The notes under the pieces: model-generated
Database searches by the model: none
Told to the model about the DNA's origin: nothing
Seen by the model: the letters and a program-made list of their open reading frames with translations, nothing else
Translations under genes and position numbers: made by a program
Shown here: piece after piece, positions 1 through 6,230 of the stretch
Layout of the letters: the number at the start of each line of letters is the position of its first letter
Position numbering within the stretch: position 1 is the stretch's first letter
DNA from: Pseudomonadota bacterium
Lineage (GTDB): Bacteria > Pseudomonadota > Gammaproteobacteria > Steroidobacterales > Steroidobacteraceae
Length of the DNA stretch: 8,746 bases
Assembly: GCA_021779875.1 (NCBI GenBank)
Contig: JAJXZV010000306.1
Location: forward strand, 1-8,746
Direction: 5' to 3'

Positions 1-81
1 GATACGTATGGCGGTGCAGCCCCCCACGGCGGCGGTGCCTTTTCTGGCAAGGATCCGACAAAAGTCGATCGATCGGCCGCT
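1..81 (+). pseudogene. metK: internal fragment of S-adenosylmethionine synthetase (MetK), broken at both ends
   Basis: Frame 1 from base 1 reads [20 protein letters not shown] followed by KVDRSAA. This contains the MetK signature GGGAFSxKD and the following KVDRSAA stretch, which line the ATP/methionine site of the family. The match stops abruptly at base 81, where MetK would continue with Tyr and the helix after it; here the frame runs on as HQRDRA with no resemblance. No start or stop of the gene is present, so this is about 27 codons of a ~390-residue enzyme. The adjoining DNA encodes OtsB on the opposite strand, so the fragment is either an assembly chimera at the contig edge or a true rearrangement. 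The family identification is firm; whether the gene exists at this locus is doubtful. Confidence 0.7.
64..81. other. metK/otsB junction: 18 bp readable as both genes
   Basis: The 18 bases GTCGATCGATCGGCCGCT read VDRSAA on the + strand, which fits MetK, and SGRSID on the - strand, which fits the SGR motif of trehalose-phosphatase. The codon boundaries coincide. Left of this segment only the MetK reading makes sense; right of it only OtsB does. It contains the self-complementary core CGATCGATCG. This is what a misjoin, or a recombination event, through a short sequence shared by two genes would look like. Confidence 0.65.
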
Positions 82-243
82 CACCAGCGCGACCGCGCCG
101 TCGAGCGCACCGCACAGGTCGCGCAGCAGGACGAGCAGCGCCGGGTCTGCGATCACGGCCTCCGGCGCGTCCACGAACTCGATCAGCGTGCCGTCCACGT
201 CGAGGAACAGGCAGCACGCACTCGACGGCATCGGTGTCGGCAT
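64..243 (-). CDS. otsB: trehalose-6-phosphate phosphatase, N-terminal part only
   Basis: HAD-superfamily phosphatase that hydrolyses trehalose-6-phosphate to trehalose in the cytoplasm, the second step of the OtsAB pathway. Counting from the ATG at 243, the frame shows HAD motif I, FLDVDGTL (nucleophile Asp15 and general acid/base Asp17), then the helical stretch [20 protein letters not shown] and the motif-II region LVSGRSID, as in OtsB. About 60 of the usual ~250 codons are present; beyond base 64 the frame stays open but reads MetK antisense, so the rest is missing. Three in-frame ATGs (255, 243, 231) could start it and none has a Shine-Dalgarno. The ATG at 255 lies inside the predicted -10 box, so 243 (nearly leaderless) or 231 is more likely. 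It is divergent from the synthase otsA, which supports the call. Confidence 0.75.
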
Positions 244-250
244 CGCACAA

Positions 251-279
251 ACCATAGCGCAGGCCCGAGAGCCTGCCAA
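251..279 (-). promoter_or_regulatory. sigma70-like promoter of otsB
   Basis: On the - strand, TTGGCA (bases 279-274, 5 of 6 to TTGACA) is followed after exactly 17 bp by TATGGT (256-251, 4 of 6 to TATAAT). Transcription would start near base 244, right at the otsB start codons, giving a leaderless or very short-leader mRNA. The inverted repeat at 295-317 is centred about 62 bp upstream of that start point, a distance at which activators often bind. The call rests on consensus and position only. Confidence 0.45.
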
Positions 280-294
280 ATGCGGCCCCATTCG

Positions 295-317
295 GCCTGT
301 GTAAAAATTACACAGGC
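295..317. promoter_or_regulatory. perfect inverted repeat, candidate operator between otsB and otsA
   Basis: Arms GCCTGTGTAA and TTACACAGGC are perfectly complementary over 10 bp around a 3-bp AAA centre. It is the only AT-rich stretch in the divergent intergenic region and lies between the two gene starts, so a dimeric regulator could act on both. It resembles a CRP-type site only loosely (TGTGT and ACACA half-sites spaced by 7, not TGTGA-N6-TCACA), and I cannot name the regulator. As RNA it could fold into a hairpin, but no U-run follows on either strand, so a terminator is unlikely. Confidence 0.5.
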
Positions 318-389
318 GCGCCCGGAGATTTTCCGGACGGGGCCGGCGAAATGCACTATGGTGTCCGATTCCCGCCGCGCGCGAGCCGC

Positions 390-396
390 AGGAGGG
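390..396 (+). promoter_or_regulatory. strong Shine-Dalgarno of otsA
   Basis: AGGAGGG ends 4 nt before the ATG at 401, an almost full anti-Shine-Dalgarno match. It fixes the otsA start and therefore shows that the N-terminal membrane segment belongs to the protein. No convincing -35/-10 pair was found for otsA; CACTAT at 354-359 is the best -10 candidate but weak. Confidence 0.7.
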
Positions 397-400
397 GCCG

Positions 401-2626
401 ATGATTCGCGTGATCCTGCTGCGCTTCGTGCTGCCGTTGACCTGCGCGTCCTGCGTGGTCGCCTACTTCGGCCTGCCGTACATCAACCGCCTGATCGGCG
501 AGTGGTTTCGCGCCGACGTGCAGATGCGCGCGCAGGTGGTGATGCAATCCGCCGAGGAGACCGTCACGGAACTGGTGGGTCGGGGCGACGCCGCGCGGCT
601 GCGCAACTACCTGGCGAGGCTCACCGGCGATGCGCGTCTGCTCGCCATTCTGGTGTGCCGGCCGACCGGGGAGGTGTTCGCGCGCAGCGAGCGCGCGCCC
701 GGGAACATCACCTGCTCGAACAACGGCACGAGCAGCGGCGCGCGCTCCCGGGTCATCGACCTCGAGTCAGGCGCGGTGCTGGCGTCGCGCTTCGACTTCG
801 ACGAGGCCCACCCGACGCCCTTCCGAGTGCTGCTACTGCACGACCTGAGCTTCGTCGACCGGCGGCAGCGCAGCGCGCGCGACTTCATGATCGCCTTCAT
901 CGGGATCGGTGCGCTTCTGTTCGCCGTCACGGTCGTGCTGTTCGCGTGGCTGCAGGTGCGGCGCTGGATCGATGCGCTGGTGGGCGACATCCGCGGCCGG
1001 CGCTTCCTCGACGACGCCCGCTCGCCGAGTGCGACGCTGCCGATTCTCTCGCAGGTGCGGCAGGCGCTGGCCGAGGTGGAGCAGAAGCAGCGTCTCGAGA
1101 TCGATTTCCAGGAGAACTGGACGCCGCAGGCGCTGCGGCAGATCGTGAACGATCACCTGCACTCGCCCGAGGTGCTGATCGTCTCGAATCGGGAGCCGTA
1201 CATCCATGCCCGCGATGCGGAAGGCGCCCCGGTGGTGCAGGTGCCCGCGAGCGGCATGGTCACCGCGCTCGAGCCGATCGTGCGCGCCTGCGCCGGCACG
1301 TGGATCGCGCACGGGAGCGGCGCTGCGGATCGGGAAGCCGTCGACCGATTCGACCGCATCAAGGTGCCGCCGGAGGATCCCGCGTACACGCTGCGCCGGG
1401 TGTGGCTGACCGAGCAGGAGGAGCTCGGCTACTACTACGGCTTCTCGAACGAGGGCCTGTGGCCGCTGTGCCATCAGGCCTACGTGCGCCCGGCGTTCCG
1501 GCCGACCGATTGGCGCGAGTACGCCGCGGTGAACGCCAGGTTCGCCGAGGTGGTGGCCAGCGAGGCGCGCACCGAGAGTCCGGTGCTGCTGGTCCAGGAC
1601 TTTCACTTCGCGCTGTTGCCGAAGCTCGTGCGTGCCATGAGGCCCCGAGCGACCATAGCGCTGTTCTGGCACATTCCCTGGCCGAACGCGGAGACCTTCG
1701 GCGTGTGCCCCTGGAAGCGGGAGATGCTGCTGCACATGCTGTCGGCCGACATCCTCGGCTTCCACACCCGCCATCACTGCCAGAATTTTCTCGAGACGGT
1801 GGACCGCTTCGTCGAATGCCACATCGACCGCGAGCACCGCACCGTGACCTTGCAGGGTCACGAATGCCGTATCGCCCCGTACCCGATCTCGATCGAGTGG
1901 CCGCCGCGCTGGCTCGAGCAGGTGGGCCCGATCGAGCGCTGCCGCTCGGCGGTGCGCGAGCGCCACGGCATCCGCGCGGAGGTCTCGCTCGGCGTCGGCG
2001 TGGAGCGCTGGGACTTCACCAAGGGCATCATCGAGCGATTTCACGCGCTGGAGGCGCTGCTCGTGCGCAACCCGCGCCACCGCGGCCGCATCACCCTGCT
2101 GCAGGTGGCGGCGCCGTCGCGCGGCCAGCTGCCGGCCTATCAGGCGCTTCAGAGCCAGACCCTCGAGGAGGTCGCGCGAATCAACGAGAAATTCGCCGCG
2201 CCGGGCTGGCGCCCGATCGTGTTGATCGACGAGCACCAGGATCCGCGGCAGGTCTTCGAGCTGTACCGGGCGGCGGATTTCTGCCTGGTCAACAGCCTGC
2301 ACGACGGGATGAACCTGGTGGCCAAGGAGTTCGTGGCGGCGCGCGACGACGAGGACGGCGTGCTGATCCTGAGCACCTTCGCGGGCGCCTCGCGGGAGCT
2401 GACCGAGGCGCTGCCGATCAATCCGTTCGACGTCAACGAGACCGCCGATGCGATGGAGGCCGCGATGCGCATGTCCCGCGAGGAGCGACGCAACCGCATG
2501 CAGCTGATGCGCAATACCGTGAAGGAGAACAACGTGTACCGATGGGCGGGCCGGATGCTGCTCGATGCGGCGCGCATCCGGCAGCGCCAGTGCCTGCCGG
2601 CGGCGCGGCGGCGGTACGGGACCTAG
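401..2626 (+). CDS. otsA: membrane-anchored GT20 trehalose-6-phosphate synthase with N-terminal sensor-like region
   Basis: Transfers glucose from a UDP/ADP-glucose-type donor to glucose-6-phosphate to form trehalose-6-phosphate. The 741-residue protein compares with ~470 for soluble OtsA. Residues ~4-24 are a membrane segment, ~25-161 an extracytoplasmic region (Cys86, Cys105), ~162-184 a second membrane segment and ~185-235 a basic, HAMP-like or coiled linker. The GT20 domain spans ~256-727. Its motifs are SNR (262-264), the glycine loop [10 protein letters not shown] (283-292), TWIAHGSG (Trp301), [11 protein letters not shown] (Tyr345, Trp354), QDFH (Asp400), WHIPWP (His424), [10 protein letters not shown] (Arg536, Lys541) and [13 protein letters not shown] (Asp635, Glu643), matching the donor and acceptor residues of E. 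coli OtsA. The start is fixed by AGGAGG at 390-395. It is divergent from otsB and converges on the aminotransferase, sharing CTAG at the end. Glucosylglycerol-phosphate synthase, also GT20, is an alternative. The catalytic domain is certain; the sensor role is inferred. Confidence 0.93.
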   Translation: MIRVILLRFVLPLTCASCVVAYFGLPYINRLIGEWFRADVQMRAQVVMQSAEETVTELVGRGDAARLRNYLARLTGDARLLAILVCRPTGEVFARSERAPGNITCSNNGTSSGARSRVIDLESGAVLASRFDFDEAHPTPFRVLLLHDLSFVDRRQRSARDFMIAFIGIGALLFAVTVVLFAWLQVRRWIDALVGDIRGRRFLDDARSPSATLPILSQVRQALAEVEQKQRLEIDFQENWTPQALRQIVNDHLHSPEVLIVSNREPYIHARDAEGAPVVQVPASGMVTALEPIVRACAGTWIAHGSGAADREAVDRFDRIKVPPEDPAYTLRRVWLTEQEELGYYYGFSNEGLWPLCHQAYVRPAFRPTDWREYAAVNARFAEVVASEARTESPVLLVQDFHFALLPKLVRAMRPRATIALFWHIPWPNAETFGVCPWKREMLLHMLSADILGFHTRHHCQNFLETVDRFVECHIDREHRTVTLQGHECRIAPYPISIEWPPRWLEQVGPIERCRSAVRERHGIRAEVSLGVGVERWDFTKGIIERFHALEALLVRNPRHRGRITLLQVAAPSRGQLPAYQALQSQTLEEVARINEKFAAPGWRPIVLIDEHQDPRQVFELYRAADFCLVNSLHDGMNLVAKEFVAARDDEDGVLILSTFAGASRELTEALPINPFDVNETADAMEAAMRMSREERRNRMQLMRNTVKENNVYRWAGRMLLDAARIRQRQCLPAARRRYGT
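2623..2626. other. CTAG shared as both stop codons of convergent genes
   Basis: The palindrome CTAG gives TAG to otsA (2624-2626, +) and TAG to the aminotransferase (2625-2623, -). The two genes overlap by 4 nt tail to tail, leaving no intergenic space; no hairpin with a T-run was seen nearby on either strand. Confidence 0.85.
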
Positions 2627-3780
2627 AGCCGCCCAGCGAACTTAAGCAGGCGATCGGCGGCGTCGTGCAGCGTCGCATCCTGCTTGGCGATGCACAGGCG
2701 CAACAGCGTCATCCGCGGCGGGTCGGCGTAGAAGGGCGAGAGCGGGATGGTGGCGACCTTGGCCTCGCGGATCAGCCGATCCGCGAATTCGACGTCGGCG
2801 GCGCCGTCGAGCGCGCCGTAGTCGATCAGCTGGAAATACGTGCCGGCCGCCGGCACCGGCTCGAGCCCGGAGCCGCGCAGGCGGGCCGCGAGCAGGTCGC
2901 GCTTGGCCTGGAAGAACGCGGACAGGCCGCTCCAGGCGTCGGGGGCCGCCGCCAGATAGCGGGCGATGGCGTGCTGCAGGGGCGCGGCGATGCTGAAGGT
3001 GTTGAACTGGTGGACCTTGCGCAGCTCCGCGGTGAGCGGCGCGGGCGCGACGCAGTAGCCCACCCGCCAGCCGGTGGCGTGCAGCGTCTTGCCGAAGGAG
3101 AACACCACGAAGGCGCGCTCGCGCAATTCCGGATGGGCGAGCACCGAGGCGTGGCGGCGGCCGTCGAACAGCACGTGCTCGTACACCTCGTCGGCGAGCA
3201 GGCTCACCGGTCGGTCGCGGATCAGCCCGGCGAGCGCCTCCAGATCGTCCCGGCCGGCGACGGTGCAGCAGGGGTTCTGGGGATTATTGATGATGATCAG
3301 CCGCGTGCGCTCGGTCAGCCGGGCGCGCACGAGGTCCCAGTCGTAGCGAAACCGCGGGGGCGCGAGCGCGATGCGAATGCAGCGGCCGCCGGCGAGGCGC
3401 ACCGCGGGCTCGTAGGCGTCGTAGGCGGGGTCGAACACGATGACCTCGTCGCCGGGCGACACCACCGTCTGAATCGCGTCGTACAGCGCCTCGGTGCCGC
3501 CGCAGGTCACCGTGATCTCGGCGAGCGGATCGACCGCTATCGGATAGCTCGCGGCGAGCTTCGCGGCGATCCGCTCGCGCAGCTCCACCACCCCCTCCAT
3601 GGGCGCGTATTGATTCCGGCCCTCGGCGACCGCCGCCTGCAGCGCCTCGCCCAGCCGCGGATCGATGGGGTAGTCGGGAAAGCCTTGACCGATGTTGAGC
3701 GCGCCCTCTTCCTGGGCACGCCGCGAGATCACCGTGAACAGCGTGGTGCCGACGTCCGGCAGCTTACTGCGGAAGCGCAT
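2623..3780 (-). CDS. ybdL: PLP-dependent aminotransferase, YbdL-like (methionine/kynurenine aminotransferase type)
   Basis: Fold-type I (class I/II) aminotransferase of 385 residues, the family's usual length. Similarity to E. coli YbdL, which transaminates methionine and several aromatic amino acids, runs along the whole chain: [12 protein letters not shown] (5-16), GQGFPDYP (31-38), NQYAPMEG (56-63), [11 protein letters not shown] (93-103), [11 protein letters not shown] (116-126), NNPQNP with conserved Asn169, ADEVYEH with Asp197, [19 protein letters not shown] with PLP-Schiff-base Lys231, and LRLCIAK with substrate-carboxylate Arg361. The ATG at 3780 overlaps the end of moeB by 17 nt, so it is the last gene of the Moco operon and probably translationally coupled. 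Its stop shares CTAG with otsA. Relatives include kynurenine aminotransferase/glutamine transaminase K, some of which also have cysteine-conjugate beta-lyase activity; the true substrate cannot be read from sequence. Confidence 0.9.
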   Translation of the reverse strand: MRFRSKLPDVGTTLFTVISRRAQEEGALNIGQGFPDYPIDPRLGEALQAAVAEGRNQYAPMEGVVELRERIAAKLAASYPIAVDPLAEITVTCGGTEALYDAIQTVVSPGDEVIVFDPAYDAYEPAVRLAGGRCIRIALAPPRFRYDWDLVRARLTERTRLIIINNPQNPCCTVAGRDDLEALAGLIRDRPVSLLADEVYEHVLFDGRRHASVLAHPELRERAFVVFSFGKTLHATGWRVGYCVAPAPLTAELRKVHQFNTFSIAAPLQHAIARYLAAAPDAWSGLSAFFQAKRDLLAARLRGSGLEPVPAAGTYFQLIDYGALDGAADVEFADRLIREAKVATIPLSPFYADPPRMTLLRLCIAKQDATLHDAADRLLKFAGRL

Positions 3781-4837
3781 GCCGCGAGGCCTCGAGCGCC
3801 GCCAGGCCGCCGGCGAGCGAGCGCACGTCGAGGCCGAGCCGGCGCAGCCGATCGGCGGCCGCGCGGCTGCGCCGGCCCGTGGCGCACACCAGCAGGTAGA
3901 TCTCGCCGCGGGTCAGGAGCTCAGGGCTCGCGAGCAGGCTCTCGAGCTCGATGTGCGGCAGGCCGGAGGGCTGGGCGCGCACCTCGTCGTGCCCGCGGAT
4001 GTCGACCAGCGCGTAGCCGCGCCGGGCGGCGTCCTCGATCGAGAGCAGCCGGACCTCGAGATCCGCCGCTTCGGGCTCGTGGCCCAGGTCGCGGATGCGC
4101 GCGCAGTCGGGCGCGACGCACCCGCCGTGCCGCGGGGCGCGCAGCTTGGTGCTCGCGAACGCGCTGAAGTCGACGAGCAGCAGCTCGCCATCGAGCCGCC
4201 CGGGCAGGCCGAGCAGGATCTTCAGGGCGAGCAGCGCCTGCAGGGAGCCGAACACGCCGGGCACCGGCCCGAGCACGCCCGCCTCGGCGCAGTTGCCGAC
4301 CAGGCCGTCGAGCGTGGCCTCGGGCCACAGGCAGCGCAGGCAGGCGTGCGAGGGCGCGGGCTCGTAGACCTGCAGCTGGCCCTCGAATTGATAGACGCTC
4401 GCGAACACCGCGGGCCGCCGCTCGAGGACCGCGGCATCGTTGATCAGGAACTTGGTGCGAAAGTTGTCGCTGGCATCGATCACCAGGTGGTGGTCGCGGA
4501 CCAGCTCGCGGGCGTTGTGCGCGGTGAAGCGGGTCGCGAGCGCCTCGACGCGCACCGCGGGATTGAGCCGCTGCAGGGCGCCGCGGGCGAGCGCCGCCTT
4601 GTCCGCGCCCACCTCCGCGCGGGCATAGATCGGCTGGCGGTGCAGATTGCTGGCGTCGAGCCGGTCGTCGTCGACGACGGTGAGATGTCCGACGCCGGCG
4701 CCGCCGAGGTATTGCAGCACCGGGCTGCCGAGTCCGCCGGCGCCGACCACCAGCACCCGGCTCTGGGTGAGGCGTGCCTGCCCGGCCGCGCCGACCTCCT
4801 TCAGGAGCATCTGCCGTGAGTAGTCGGGGGCCAGCAT
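3764..4837 (-). CDS. moeB: MoeB/ThiF-type MoaD adenylyltransferase fused to a C-terminal rhodanese domain
   Basis: Activates the C-terminal glycine of MoaD as acyl-adenylate so that it can be converted to the thiocarboxylate. It has 357 residues against ~249 for E. coli MoeB, the extra length being a rhodanese domain as in human MOCS3. The E1-like domain (~1-255) shows the nucleotide loop GAGGLGSP (32-39), [13 protein letters not shown] (Asp57, Asn64, Arg67), Lys80, DASDNF (Asp121, Asp124), the zinc pair CLRC (166-169), [13 protein letters not shown] with Cys183, and a second pair C240-X4-C245 where C-X2-C is usual. The rhodanese domain (~262-350) has VDIRGHDE (278-285) and the active loop CATGRRS with Cys318, so it should carry a persulfide. 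The ATG at 4837 begins [16 protein letters not shown], a normal MoeB N-terminus; the frame is open further upstream, but that part is moaE in another frame. It lies 5 nt after moaE and overlaps the aminotransferase by 17 nt. Confidence 0.92.
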   Translation of the reverse strand: MLAPDYSRQMLLKEVGAAGQARLTQSRVLVVGAGGLGSPVLQYLGGAGVGHLTVVDDDRLDASNLHRQPIYARAEVGADKAALARGALQRLNPAVRVEALATRFTAHNARELVRDHHLVIDASDNFRTKFLINDAAVLERRPAVFASVYQFEGQLQVYEPAPSHACLRCLWPEATLDGLVGNCAEAGVLGPVPGVFGSLQALLALKILLGLPGRLDGELLLVDFSAFASTKLRAPRHGGCVAPDCARIRDLGHEPEAADLEVRLLSIEDAARRGYALVDIRGHDEVRAQPSGLPHIELESLLASPELLTRGEIYLLVCATGRRSRAAADRLRRLGLDVRSLAGGLAALEASRHALPQ

Positions 4838-4842
4838 GGGCG

Positions 4843-5358
4843 TCAGTCGGGGTCCCGGCGGTCGTGCGCGTGCGCATGCGAGTGCGCGTGGTCGTGCACG
4901 GGCGCGGAGCTGCCGCCGGCGACCGCACGCGGCGCCGCCGCGCAGCGCTCGCAGTTCACCCAGCCGGAGTCGCCGCTGCGGTAGTGCTCCTTCTTCCAGA
5001 TGGGCACGCGGTGCTTGACCTCGTCGATGATGTAGCGGCAGGCCTCGAAGGCCTCGCCGCGGTGCGCCGAGCTCACCCCCACCCAGACCGCGAGGTCGCC
5101 CAGGGCGAGCTCGCCCACCCGGTGCACGCACAGGGCGTGCTTCACGGGGAAGCGCGCCAGCGCCTCGGCCACGATGCGCCCGCCCTCCTTGACGGCGAGC
5201 TCCTGAAAGGCCTCGTACTCGAGCCGCGTGACCGCCTGCCCCTCGTTCTGGTCGCGCACCCAGCCCTCGAAGCTCACGTAGCCGCCGGCGCCCAGGTCGA
5301 GCAGCTCGCGCCGCGCCGCGCCGACGTCGATGGCCGCATCGGTGAAGCGAAAGCGCAT
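4843..5358 (-). CDS. moaE: molybdopterin synthase catalytic subunit MoaE with CXXC and His-rich tail
   Basis: Large subunit of molybdopterin synthase; with thiocarboxylated MoaD it puts the two dithiolene sulfurs onto cyclic pyranopterin monophosphate. It has 171 residues against 150 in E. coli. Family motifs: FEGWVRDQNEG with Arg35, the LEYEAF stretch (46-51), HRVGELALGD (99-residue-long core's central strand), SSAHRGEAFEACRYIIDEVK with His99, Arg100 and Lys115, and PIWKKEH with Lys122/Lys123, matching the catalytic lysines of E. coli MoaE. The extension carries CERC (Cys136, Cys139) and then HDHAHSHAHAHD (155-166), six alternating histidines, which look metal-binding. The ATG at 5358 overlaps the mobA-moaD stop by one base (TGATG), indicating coupled translation. 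moeB follows 5 nt downstream. Function is certain for the core; the role of the tail is unknown. Confidence 0.95.
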   Translation of the reverse strand: MRFRFTDAAIDVGAARRELLDLGAGGYVSFEGWVRDQNEGQAVTRLEYEAFQELAVKEGGRIVAEALARFPVKHALCVHRVGELALGDLAVWVGVSSAHRGEAFEACRYIIDEVKHRVPIWKKEHYRSGDSGWVNCERCAAAPRAVAGGSSAPVHDHAHSHAHAHDRRDPD

Positions 5359-5597
5359 CAGCCACCCGCCACGGGTGGGATGAACACCACGGCGTCGCCG
5401 TCGCGCAGGCGCCGGCTCCAATCGGCGAAATCGCCGTTGACCGCGACCTTCAGCTGCTCGTGCGACAGGGTGAAACCGTGGCGCGCGCGCAGCTCGCCGT
5501 ACAGGTCGGCGGGGGTGGCGGCGGCGCTGTCGACGGTCTCCGTCGAGCGGCCCGCCTGCTCGCGCATCAGGGCGTAGTATTGGATTTTGATCTGCAT
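5358..5597 (-). other. moaD: MoaD domain within the mobA-moaD frame (possible internally initiated MoaD)
   Basis: The 79 codons from the internal ATG at 5597 match a complete MoaD (81 residues in E. coli): N-terminal beta strand [12 protein letters not shown], central helix [34 protein letters not shown]. The ubiquitin-like fold's C-terminal Gly-Gly is intact. The sequence just 5' of this ATG (GCGGGTCATCCC) lacks a Shine-Dalgarno, so independent initiation would depend on coupling or would be weak. It is followed directly by moaE, its partner subunit. Confidence 0.85.
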
Positions 5598-6230
5598 GGG
5601 ATGACCCGCGGCCGGCGCGTCGAGCGTGCGCGACGCGTCGGCATATTCCTCCGGGGTGTTGACGTTGTCGAGCGCCTGGCGCTCGACGGGGTCGATCAGG
5701 CGCGCCGCGTGCCGCATCAGGAACTTGCGCGGACAATGGCCGCCGCCGGCGTGATACTCGGCGAGCGCCGCCGCGGCACGCGGCTCCCAGACGGCGCACA
5801 GCGGTTCGGGCAGGCCATCGTGGGTGCTGCGGTAGGCGGTGGCCATCAGGCCGGGGTCTGCGGCGAGCGCGCGGCCCCGCTCGGCGAGCAGCGCGGCCAG
5901 CACCCGATCGGACAGGAACGGCAGGTCGCAGGCGATCACCAGCCAGGCCGCCTGCGGATGCGCGGCCAGCGCGGACCGGATGCCGACCATCGGACCGCCG
6001 CCGTCGACCGAGTCGACGATGAGCGCGTGGCGCGCGCGGACCGGGTCGTTCACCTGGTCGGCGCGCACCGAGACGAACACCGCCGCGGCGTGCCGCGCGA
6101 GCAGCTCGGCGGCCCGGTCGAGCTGGGTGCGGCCGCCGTAGGCGAGCGACGCCTTGTCGCGGCGCATCCGAGAGCTCGCGCCGCCGGCGAGCACCAGGCC
6201 GAGCAGGCGTTGCGCGCTCGCCTCAGGCAT
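5358..6230 (-). CDS. mobA: MobA-MoaD fusion: molybdenum cofactor guanylyltransferase + molybdopterin synthase sulfur carrier
   Basis: One open frame of 290 residues joins two Moco enzymes with no stop between them. Residues ~8-205 are MobA, which transfers GMP from GTP to Moco: [13 protein letters not shown] (14-26; the usual Gly after RM is Arg), [13 protein letters not shown] (72-84), CDLPFL with Asp102, [10 protein letters not shown] (141-150) and DNVNTPEEY (188-196). After a short linker, residues 212-290 are Moa[27 protein letters not shown], then FIPPVAGG, with the terminal Gly-Gly at the true C-terminus as adenylation and thiocarboxylation require. An ATG at 5597 could start a separate 79-residue MoaD, but no Shine-Dalgarno precedes it. 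The ATG at 6230 overlaps moaC by 8 nt. Either a fusion protein or two products from one frame is possible; separate mobA and moaD with a missed stop (sequence error) is the third option. Confidence 0.88.
   Translation of the reverse strand: MPEASAQRLLGLVLAGGASSRMRRDKASLAYGGRTQLDRAAELLARHAAAVFVSVRADQVNDPVRARHALIVDSVDGGGPMVGIRSALAAHPQAAWLVIACDLPFLSDRVLAALLAERGRALAADPGLMATAYRSTHDGLPEPLCAVWEPRAAAALAEYHAGGGHCPRKFLMRHAARLIDPVERQALDNVNTPEEYADASRTLDAPAAGHPMQIKIQYYALMREQAGRSTETVDSAAATPADLYGELRARHGFTLSHEQLKVAVNGDFADWSRRLRDGDAVVFIPPVAGG

Noticed and set aside
295..317. The inverted repeat as an intrinsic terminator
   Set aside because: It lies between divergent gene starts and no T-run follows the stem on either strand.
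329..359. -35/-10 pair for otsA (TTTCCG ... CACTAT)
   Set aside because: Only about 3 of 6 matches in each box; too weak to call as a promoter.
833..2302. 489-codon open frame antisense to otsA
   Set aside because: Lies wholly opposite the conserved GT20 coding region; its composition follows the third-position GC of otsA and no family is recognisable.
280..4167. 1295-codon open frame on the + strand
   Set aside because: It runs in the wrong frame through otsA and antisense through the aminotransferase and moeB. It is rich in Arg, Ala and Gly with no recognisable motif, a product of high GC content.
3692..4819. 375-codon + strand open frame opposite moeB
   Set aside because: Antisense shadow of a firmly identified gene, with no motifs of its own.
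4861..4905. Repetitive GTGCGC/GCATGC tract that looks like a small tandem repeat
   Set aside because: It encodes the alternating His-Ala tail of MoaE; the repetition comes from the codons.
4838..5365. 176-codon N-terminal extension of MoeB
   Set aside because: The frame is open but overlaps moaE completely, is Arg/Ala-rich, and a normal MoeB N-terminus begins at the ATG at 4837.
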